Part shown: positions 21,777-31,025 of the stretch, piece after piece
Numbering within the stretch: the first letter of the stretch is position 1
Layout of the letters: the number at the start of each line of letters is the position of its first letter
Assembly (NCBI GenBank): GCA_002189035.1
Contig: NEEC01000146.1
Location: 1 to 41,173 of the forward strand
Source: Utricularia gibba
Lineage: Eukaryota > Streptophyta > Magnoliopsida > Lamiales > Lentibulariaceae
DNA: 41,173 nt
Direction: 5' to 3'
Made by a program: the position numbers and the translations under genes
Notes under the pieces: generated by a model
The model's database searches: none
What the model saw: the letters and a program-made list of their open reading frames with translations, nothing else
What the model was told of the DNA's origin: nothing

Positions 21777-24700
21777 CATTTGGGGTGGTCATGAGATCCT
21801 AACTTCAATAAAGGTATCACGATTTTCGTCGAATGGGACCTTATTGTGCTGTGAAGTCAGACCGAACCTTGGGTCCGGACGAAGTTCCCAACAACAGCAC
21901 CCGCCAAAAAACGACAACTTTTCCTTGAAAAAGCATGTAGGCAGCCGCCGAAAACCCAACGTTAATAAATGCATCACTTTTTTGGCCGGGCTACAAATGA
22001 CTATGGGCCAGAGCGCGACTCGACCATTTGCTCGATACTAGTGCCAGCCTAGAGCACCTCGTCAATATAAATCAGGTTGTTGAGAAAACCATTTGGGGCG
22101 CTCATGACATCCTAACTTCATTAAATGCATCACGATTTTCATCGAGTAGGACCCGATTGGCTCAGGAGCCAGACCAAACCTTGGGCCCTTACAAAGCTGC
22201 CAACGACAGCACCCGCCTTAAAACGGCAAGCTGTTGCTTGAAAAACCATGTGGGCAGCCGCCGACAACCCAACGTTAATAAATGCATCACTTCTTTTGTC
22301 GGGCTACAGCTGACTTTGGGCCCGAGCTCGACCCGAATTCCGGCCCGATCTCGGTGACCCACAAAAGCGCCTTCTCAAGTTTATAGCATGCTGTTGAAAA
22401 AAGCATTTGGGGTGGTCATGAGATCCTAACTTCAATAAAGGTATCACGATTTTCGTCGAATGGGACCTTATTGTGCTGTGAAGTCAGACCGAACCTTGGG
22501 TCCGGACGAAGTTCCCAACAACAGCACCCGCCAAAAAACGACAACTTTTCCTTGAAAAAGCATGTAGGCAGCCGCCGAAACCCAACGTTAATAAATGCAT
22601 CACTTTTTTGGCCGGGCTACAAATGACTATGGGCCAGAGCGCGACTCGACCATTTGCTCGATACTAGTGCCAGCCTAGAGCACCTCGTCAAATATAAATC
22701 AGGTTGTTGAGAAAACCATTTGGGGCGCTCATGACATCCTAACTTCATTAAATGCATCACGATTTTCATCGAGTAGGACCCGATTGGCTCAGGAGCCAGA
22801 CCAAACCTTGGGCCCTTACAAAGCTGCCAACGACAGCACCCGCCTTAAAACGGCAAGCTGTTGCTTGAAAAACCATGTGGGCAGCCGCCGACAACCCAAC
22901 GTTAATAAATGCATCACTTCTTTTGTCGGGCTACAGCTGACTTTGGGCCCGAGCCCGACCCGAATCCGCCCGATCTCGGTGACCCACAAAAGCGCCTTCT
23001 CAAGTGTATAGCATGCTGTTGAAAAAAGCATTTGGGGTGGTCATGAGATCCTAACTTCAATAAAGGTATCACGATTTTCGTCGAATGGGACCTTATTGTG
23101 CTGTGAAGTCAGACCGAACCTTGGGTCCGGACGAAGTTCCCAACAACAGCACCCGCCAAAAAACGACAACTTTTCTTGAAAAAGCATGTAGGCAGCCGCC
23201 GAAAACCCAACGTTAATAAATGCATCACTTTTTTGGCCGGGCTACAATGACTATGGGCCAGAGCGCGACTCGACCATTTGCTCGATACTAGAGCCAGCTT
23301 AAAGCACCTCGTCAATAAAAATCAGGTTGTTGAGAAAACCATTTGGGGCGCTCATGACATCCTAACTTCATTAAATGCATCACGATTTTCATCGAGTAGG
23401 ACCCGATTGGGCTCAGGAGCCAGACCAAACCTTGGGCCCTTACAAAGCTGCCAACGACAGCACCCGCCTTAAAACGGCAAGCTGTTGCTTGAAAAACCAT
23501 GTGGGCAGCCGCCGACAACCCAACGTTAATAAATGCATCACTTCTTTTGTCGGGCTACAGCTGACTTTGGGCCCGAGCTCGACCCGAATTCCGGCCCGAT
23601 CTCGGTGACCCACAAAAGCGCCTTCTCAAGTGTATAGCATGCTGTTGAAAAAAGCATTTGGGGTGGTCATGAGATCCTAACTTCAATAAAGGTATCACGA
23701 TTTTCGTCGAATGGGACCTTATTGTGCTGTGAAGTCAGACGAACCTTGGGTCCGAACGAAGTTCCCAACAACAGCACCCGCCAAAAAACGACAACTTTTC
23801 CTTGAAAAAGCATGTAGGCAGCCGCCGAAAACCCAACGTTAATAAATGCATCACTTTTTTGGCCGGGCTACAAATGACTATGGGCCAGAGCGCGACTCGA
23901 CCATTTGCTCGATACTAGTGCCAGCCTAGAGCACCTCGTCAAATATAAATCAGGTTGTTGAGAAAACCATTTGGGGCGCTCATGACATCCTAACTTCATT
24001 AAATGCATCACGATTTTCATCGAGTAGGACCCGATTGGGCTCAGGAGCCAGACCAAACCTTGGGCCCTTACAAAGCTGCCAACGACAGCACCCGCCTTAA
24101 AACGGCAAGCTGTTGCTTGAAAAACCATGTGGGCAGCCGCCGACAACCCAACGTTAATAAATGCATCACTTCTTTTGACGGGCTACAGCTGACTTTGTCC
24201 CCCAAGCCGACCCGAATTCCGGCCCGATCTCGGTGACCCACAAAAGCGCCTTCTCAAGTGTATAGCATGCTGTTGAAAAAAGCATTTGGGGTGGTCATGA
24301 GATCCTCACTTCAATAAAGGTATCACGATTTTCGTCGAATGGGACCTTATTGTGCTGTGAAGTCAGACCGAACCTTGGGTCCGGACGAAGTTCCCAACAA
24401 CAGCACCCGCCAAAAAACGACAACTTTTCCTTGAAAAAGCATGTAGGCAGCCGCCGAAAACCCAACGTTAATAAATGCATCACTTTTTTGGCCGGGCTAC
24501 AAATGACTATGGGCCAGAGCGCGACTCGACCATTTGCTCGATACTAGTGCCAGCCTAGAGCACCTCGTCAAATATAAATCAGGTTGTTGAGAAAACCATT
24601 TGGGGCGCTCATGACATCATAACTTCATTAAATGCATCACGATTTTCATCGAGTAGGACCCGATTGGGCTAAGGAGCCAGACCAAACCTTGGGCCCTTAC

Positions 24701-26165
24701 AAAGCTGCCAACGACAGCACCCGCCTTAAAACGGCAAGCTGTTGCTTGAAAAACCATGTGGGCAGCCGCCGACAACCCAACGTTAATAAATGCATCACTT
24801 CTTTTGACGGGCTACAGCTGACTTTGTCCCCAAGCCCGACCCGAATTCCGGCCCGATCTCGGTGACCCACAAAAGCGCCTTCTCAAGTTTAAAGCATGCT
24901 GTTGAAAAAAGCATTTGGGGTGGTCATGAGATCCTAACTTCAATAAAGGTATCACGATTTTCGTCGAATGGGACCTTATTGTGCTGTGAAGTCAGACCGA
25001 ACCTTGGGTCCGGACGAAGTTCCCAACAACAGCACCCGCCAAAAAACGACAACTTTTCCTTGAAAAAGCATGTAGGCAGCCGCCGAAAACCCAACGTTAA
25101 TAAATGCATCACTTTTTTGGCCGGGCTACAAATGACTATGGGCCAGAGCGCGACTCGACCATTTGCTCGATACTAGTGCCAGCCTAGAGCACCTCGTCAA
25201 ATATAAATCAGGTTGTTGAGAAAACCATTTGGGGCGCTCATGACATCATAACTTCATTAAATGCATCACGATTTTCATCGAGTAGGACCCGATTGGGCTA
25301 AGGAGCCAGACCAAACCTTGGGCCCTTACAAAGCTGCCAACGACAGCACCCACCTTAAAACGGCAAGCTGTTGCTTGAAAAACCATGTGGGCAGCCGCCG
25401 ACAACCCAACGTTAATAAATGCATCACTTCTTTTGACGGGCTACAGCTGACTTTGTCCCCCAAGCCCGACCGAATTCCGGCCCGATCTGGGTGACCCACA
25501 AAAGCGCCTTCTCAAGTTAAAGCATGCTGTTGAAAAAAGCATTTGGGGTGGTCGAATCCTCACTTCAATAAAGGTATCACGATTTTCGTCGAATGGGACC
25601 TTATTGTGCTGTGAAGTCAGACCGAACCTTGGTCCGGACGAAGTTCCCAACAACAGCACCCGCCAAAAAACGACAACTTTTCCTTGAAAAAGCATGTAGG
25701 CAGCCGCCGAAAACCCAACGTTAATAAATGCATCACTTTTTTGGCCGGGCTACAAATGACTATGGGCCAGAGCGCGACTCGACCATTTGCTCGATACTAG
25801 TGCCAGCCTAGAGCACCTCGTCAAATATAAATCAGGTTGTTGAGAAAACCATTTGGGGCGCTCATGACATCATAACTTCATTAAATGCATCACGATTTTC
25901 ATCGAGTAGGACCCGATTGGGCTAAGGAGCCAGACCAAACCTTGGGCCCTTACAAAGCTGCCAACGACAGCACCCACCTTAAAACGGCAAGCTGTTGCTT
26001 GAAAAACCATGTGGGCAGCCGCCGACAACCCAACGTTAATAAATGCATCACTTCTTTTGACGGGCTACAGCTGACTTTGTCCCCCAAGCCCGACCCGAAT
26101 TCCGGCCCGATCTCGGTGACCCACAAAAGCGCCTTCTCAAGTGTATAGCATGCTGTTGAAAAAAG
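21777..26165. repeat. Transition zone between left and right repeat haplotypes
   Basis: A-B units start at 21777, 22404, 23029, 23655, 24283, 24912 and 25540. Right-type alleles accumulate one by one. The m2 end TAGTGCCAGCCTAGAGC with AAATATAAATC is present in most copies. The m4 allele GACGGGC...TTTGTCCCC is fixed from the B at 23968. GGGCTAAGG and CATCATAAC enter m3 at the B starting 24597. CACCCACC enters at the B starting 25226. GATCCTCAC enters m1 at 24283, is absent at 24912, and is present from 25540. The copy at 23029 still has a left-type m2. Confidence 0.8.
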
Positions 26166-28050
26166 CATTTGGGGTGGTCTTGAGATCCTCACTTCAATAA
26201 AGGTATCACGATTTTCGTCGAATGGGACCTTATTGTGCTGTGAAGTCAGACCGAACCTTGGGTCCGGACGAAGTTCCCAACAACAGCACCGCCAAAAAAC
26301 GACAACTTTTCCTTGAAAAAGCATGTAGGCAGCCGCCGAAAACCCAACGTTAATAAATGCATCACTTTTTTGGCCGGGCTACAAATGACTATGGGCCAGA
26401 GCGCGACTCGACCATTTGCTCGATACTAGTGCCAGCCTAGAGCACCTCGTCAAATATAAATCAGGTTGTTGAGAAAACCATTTGGGGCGCTCATGACATC
26501 ATAACTTCATTAAATGCATCACGATTTTCATCGAGTAGGACCCGATTGGGCTAAGGAGCCAGACCAACCTTGGGCCCTTACAAAGCTGCCAACGACAGCA
26601 CCCACCTTAAAACGGCAAGCTGTTGCTTGAAAAACCATGTGGGCAGCCGCCGACAACCCAACGTTAATAAATGCATCACTTCTTTTGACGGGCTACAGCT
26701 GACTTTGTCCCCCAAGCCCGACCCGAATTCCGGCCCGATCTGGTGACCCACAAAAGCGCCTTCTCAAGTTTAAAGCATGCTGTTGAAAAAAGCATTTGGG
26801 GTGGTCATGAGATCCTCACTTCAATAAAGGTATCACGATTTTCGTCGAATGGGACCTTATTGTGCTGTGAAGTCAGACCGAACCTTGGGTCCGGACGAAG
26901 TTCCCAACAACAGCACCCGCCAAAAAACGACAACTTTTCCTTGAAAAAGCATGTAGGCAGCCGCCGAAAACCCAACGTTAATAAATGCATCACTTTTTTG
27001 GCCGGGCTACAAATGACTATGGGCCAGAGCGCGACTCGACCATTTGCTCGATACTAGTGCCAGCCTAGAGCACCTCGTCAAATATAAATCAGGTTGTTGA
27101 GAAAACCATTTGGGGCGCTCATGACATCATAACTTCATTAAATGCATCACGATTTTCATCGAGTAGGACCCGATTGGGCTAAGGAGCCAGACCAAACCTT
27201 GGGCCCTTACAAAGCTGCCAACGACAGCACCCACCTTAAAACGGCAAGCTGTTGCTTGAAAAACCATGTGGGCAGCCGCCGACAACCCAACGTTAATAAA
27301 TGCATCACTTCTTTTGACGGGCTACAGCTGACTTTGTCCCCCAAGCCCGACCCGAATTCCGGCCCGATCTGGGTGACCCACAAAAGCGCCTTCTCAAGTG
27401 TATAGCATGCTGTTGAAAAAAGCATTTGGGGTGGTCTTGAGATCCTCACTTCAATAAAGGTATCACGATTTTCGTCGAATGGGACCTTATTGTGCTGTGA
27501 AGTCAGACCGAACCTTGGGTCCGGACGAAGTTCCCAACAACAGCACCCGCCAAAAAACGACAACTTTTCCTTGAAAAGCATGTAGGCAGCCGCCGAAAAC
27601 CCAACGTTAATAAATGCATCACTTTTTTGGCCGGGCTACAAATGACTATGGGCCAGAGCGCGACTCGACCATTTGCTCGATACTAGTGCCAGCCTAGAGC
27701 ACCTCGTCAAATATAAATCAGGTTGTTGAGAAAACCATTTGGGGCGCTCATGACATCATAACTCATTAAATGCATCACGATTTTCATCGAGTAGGACCCG
27801 ATTGGGCTAAGGAGCCAGACCAAACCTTGGGCCCTTACAAAGCTGCCAACGACAGCACCCACCTTAAAACGGCAAGCTGTTGCTTGAAAAACCATGTGGG
27901 CAGCCGCCGACAACCCAACGTTAATAAATGCATCACTTCTTTTGACGGGCTACAGCTGACTTTGTCCCCCAAGCCCGACCCGAATTCCGGCCCGATCTCG
28001 GTGACCCACAAAAGCGCCTTCTCAAGTGTATAGCATGCTGTTGAAAAAAG

Positions 28051-28207
28051 CATTTGGGGTGGTCTTGAGATCCTCACTTCAATAAAGGTATCACGATTTT
28101 CGTCGAATGGGACCTTATTGTGCTGTGAAGTCAGACCGAACCTTGGGTCCGGACGAAGTTCCCAACAACAGCACCCGCCAAAAAACGACAACTTTTCCTT
28201 GAAAAAG
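28051..28207 (+). repeat. m1: first ~157-bp monomer (A, 5' half)
   Basis: Starts CATTTGGGG and ends CCTTGAAAAAG. It carries GGTATCACGATTTTCG where the other monomers have ATGCATCAC, and contains the 8-bp palindrome GTCCGGAC. By eye it is most similar to m3 in its first ~65 bp. It also contains TTTCGTCGAATGGGA, the CENP-B-box-like string discussed in the findings. Confidence 0.85.
28098..28112 (+). other. CENP-B-box-like string in m1 (reference copy)
   Basis: TTTCGTCGAATGGGA occurs in nearly every m1. It resembles the mammalian CENP-B box (YTTCGTTGGAARCGGGA) but is two bases shorter, so the required spacing is not met. The equivalent site in m3 is TTTCATCGAGTAGGA, without the TTCG. Binding is not claimed. 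Confidence 0.2.
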
Positions 28208-28364
28208 CATGTAGGCAGCCGCCGAAAACCCAACGTTAATAAATGCATCACTTTTTTGGCCGGGCTACAAATGACTATGGGCCAGAGCGCGACTCGACCA
28301 TTTGCTCGATACTAGTGCCAGCCTAGAGCACCTCGTCAAATATAAATCAGGTTGTTGAGAAAAC
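28208..28364 (+). repeat. m2: second ~157-bp monomer (A, 3' half)
   Basis: Starts CATGTAGGCAGCCGCCG and ends GTTGAGAAAAC. It shares CCCAACGTTAATAAATGCAT with m4, which marks the two as sister monomers. A short dyad TGGCC...GGCCA spans 28257-28284. Its 3' part (TAGTGCCAGCCTAGAGC, AAATATAAATC) is the most informative haplotype marker in the window. Confidence 0.85.
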
Positions 28365-28522
28365 CATTTGGGGCGCTCATGACATCATAACTTCATTAAA
28401 TGCATCACGATTTTCATCGAGTAGGACCCGATTGGGCTAAGGAGCCAGACCAAACCTTGGGCCCTTACAAAGCTGCCAACGACAGCACCCACCTTAAAAC
28501 GGCAAGCTGTTGCTTGAAAAAC
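28365..28522 (+). repeat. m3: third ~157-bp monomer (B, 5' half)
   Basis: Starts CATTTGGGGCGCTCATGAC and ends GCTTGAAAAAC. It shares the TCACGATTTTC core with m1 but has ATGCATCAC like m2 and m4. Domain-diagnostic sites are CATCCTAAC/CATCATAAC, GGGCTCAGG/GGGCTAAGG and CACCCGCC/CACCCACC (left/right). Confidence 0.85.
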
Positions 28523-28680
28523 CATGTGGGCAGCCGCCGACAACCCAACGTTAATAAATGCATCACTTCTTTTGACGGGCTACAGCTGACTTTGTCCCCC
28601 AAGCCCGACCCGAATTCCGGCCCGATCTCGGTGACCCACAAAAGCGCCTTCTCAAGTGTATAGCATGCTGTTGAAAAAAG
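28523..28680 (+). repeat. m4: fourth ~157-bp monomer (B, 3' half)
   Basis: Starts CATGTGGGCAGCCGCCGAC and ends GCTGTTGAAAAAAG. It carries the GAATTC (EcoRI) site found once in nearly every A-B unit and once in every A-B'-C unit (in C). The dyad CGGGCT...AGCCCG spans 28576-28607. The middle (TTTGTCCCCCAAGCCCG) is replaced by TTTGGGCCCGAGCTCG in the left domain. Confidence 0.85.
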
Positions 28681-30242
28681 CATTTGGGGTGGTCTTGAGA
28701 TCCTCACTTCAATAAAGGTATCACGATTTTCGTCGAATGGGACCTTATTGTGCTGTGAAGTCAGACCGAACCTTGGGTCCGGACGAAGTTCCCAACAACA
28801 GCACCCGCCAAAAAACGACAACTTTTCCTTGAAAAAGCATGTAGGCAGCCGCCGAAAACCCAACGTTAATAAATGCATCACTTTTTTGGCCGGGCTACAA
28901 ATGACTATGGGCCAGAGCGCGACTCGACCATTTGCTCGATACTAGTGCCAGCCTAGAGCACCTCGTCAAATATAAATCAGGTTGTTGAGAAAACCATTTG
29001 GGGCGCTCATGACATCATAACTTCATTAAATGCATCACGATTTTCATCGAGTAGGACCCGATTGGGCTAAGGAGCCAGACCAAACCTTGGGCCCTTACAA
29101 AGCTGCCAACGACAGCACCCACCTTAAAACGGCAAGCTGTTGCTTGAAAAACCATGTGGGCAGCCGCCGACAACCCAACGTTAATAAATGCATCACTTCT
29201 TTTGACGGGCTACAGCTGACTTTGTCCCCCAAGCCCGACCCGAATTCCGGCCCGATCTGGTGACCCACAAAAGCGCCTTCTCAAGTGTATAGCATGCTGT
29301 TGAAAAAAGCATTTGGGGTGGTCTTGAGATCCTCACTTCAATAAAGGTATCACGATTTTCGTCGAATGGGACCTTATTGTGCTGTGAAGTCAGACCGAAC
29401 CTTGGGTCCGGACGAAGTTCCCAACAACAGCACCCGCCAAAAAACGACAACTTTTCCTTGAAAAGCATGTAGGCAGCCGCCGAAAACCCAACGTTAATAA
29501 ATGCATCACTTTTTTGGCCGGGCTACAAATGACTATGGGCCAGAGCGCGACTCGACCATTTGCTCGATACTAGTGCCAGCCTAGAGCACCTCGTCAAATA
29601 TAAATCAGGTTGTTGAGAAAACCATTTGGGGCGCTCATGACATCATACTTCATTAAATGCATCACGATTTTCATCGAGTAGGACCCGATTGGGCTAAGGA
29701 GCCAGACCAAACCTTGGGCCCTTACAAAGCTGCCAACGACAGCACCCACCTTAAAACGGCAAGCTGTTGCTTGAAAAACCATGTGGGCAGCCGCCGACAA
29801 CCCAACGTTAATAAATGCATCACTTCTTTTGACGGGCTACAGCTGACTTTGTCCCCCAAGCCCGACCCGAATTCCGGCCCGATCTCGGTGACCCACAAAA
29901 GCGCCTTCTCAAGTGTATAGCATGCTGTTGAAAAAGCATTTGCTTGAGATCCTCACTTCAATAAAGGTATCACGATTTTCGTCGAATGGGACCTTATTGT
30001 GCTGTGAAGTCAGACCGAACCTTGGGTCCGGACGAAGTTCCCAACAACAGCACCCGCCAAAAAACGACAACTTTTCCTTGAAAAGCATGTAGGCAGCCGC
30101 CGAAAACCCAACGTTAATAAATGCATCACTTTTTTGGCCGGGCTACAAATGACTATGGGCCAGAGCGCGACTCGACCATTTGCTCGATACTAGTGCCAGC
30201 CTAGAGCACCTCGTCAAATATAAATCAGGTTGTTGAGAAAAC

Positions 30243-31025
30243 CATTTGGGGCGCTCATGACATCATAACTTCATTAAATGCATCACGATTTTCATCGAGT
30301 AGGACCCGATTGGGCTAAGGAGCCAGACCAAACCTTGGGCCCTTACAAAGCTGCCAACGACAGCACCCACCTTAAAACGGCAAGCTGTTGCTTGAAAAAC
30401 CATGTGGGCAGCCGCCGACAACCCAACGTTAATAAATGCATCACTTCTTTTGACGGGCTACAGCTGACTTTGTCCCCCAAGCCCGACCGAATTCCGGCCA
30501 AACAAACGACAACATTTTGGTCCCTTGGTAAAAAGCATTGTAGGACCGAGCCGGACCGCAAAAAAACGACAACTTTTCCTTGAACGTTTAATAAATGCAT
30601 CACTTTTTTGGCCGGGCTACAAATGACTATGGGCCAGAGCGCGACTCGACCATTTGCTCGATACTAGTGCCAGCCTAGAGCACCTCGTCAAATATAAATC
30701 AGGTTGTTGAGAAAACCATTTGGGGCGCTCATGACATCATAACTTCATTAAATGCATCACGATTTTCATCGAGTAGGACCCGATTGGGCTAAGGAGCCAG
30801 ACCAAACCTTGGGCCCTTACAAAGCTGCCAACGACAGCACCCACCTTAAAACGGCAAGCTGTTGCTTGAAAAACCATGTGGGCAGCCGCCGACAACCCAA
30901 CGTTAATAAATGCATCACTTCTTTTGACGGGCTACAGCTGACTTTGTCCCCCAAGCCCGACCGAATTCCGGCCCGATCTGGGTGACCCACAAAAGCGCCT
31001 TCTCAAGGCATGCTGTTGAAAAAAG
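30243..31025 (+). repeat. Rearranged unit with a relic segment
   Basis: B starts normally at 30243 and stops after AATTCCGGCC at ~30499. About 60 bp of diverged sequence follows (30500-30558), reading AAACAAACGACAACATTTTG and then TTGGTAAAAAGCATTGTAGG. It resembles a diverged m1 end plus m2 start. A normal m1 end (ACGACAACTTTTCCTTGAA) follows to ~30583, then a jump into m2 at CGTTTAATAAATGC, losing the normal m1/m2 joint. The remainder of m2 runs to 30716, and a B half follows at 30717-31025. Confidence 0.75.

Larger units (their letters stand above)
28051..28680 (+). repeat. Reference A-B higher-order unit (630 bp)
   Basis: Intact right-domain copy used here as the reference. A is 28051-28364 (314 bp) and B is 28365-28680 (316 bp). 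Each half splits exactly in two at an internal CATGTNGG start: 157 + 157 bp and 158 + 158 bp. The unit therefore reads as a tetramer of a ~157-bp monomer. The next A half, 28681-28994, has the same length and appears identical by eye. Confidence 0.9.
21777..30242 (+). repeat. Fourteen A-B units across transition and early right domain
   Basis: A starts: 21777, 22404, 23029, 23655, 24283, 24912, 25540, 26166, 26793, 27423, 28051, 28681, 29310, 29937. B starts (the first 13): 22090, 22717, 23340, 23968, 24597, 25226, 25850, 26479, 27107, 27736, 28365, 28995, 29623. The last A (29937-30242) has a shortened head, GCATTTGCTTGAG. The B at 22717 has lost the EcoRI site (CGAATCCGCCC). Confidence 0.85.

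Noticed and set aside
27835-28251. Minus-strand frame of 138 codons recurring in several right-domain units, possibly a conserved repeated gene.
   Set aside because: Recurrence follows from near-identical copies. The frame crosses the B/A joint and is lost with single-base changes elsewhere, with no sign of codon-level constraint.
30499-30590. Transposon insertion or its footprint at the odd segment.
   Set aside because: No terminal inverted repeats or target-site duplication seen. The segment still resembles the m1/m2 joint of the satellite itself.
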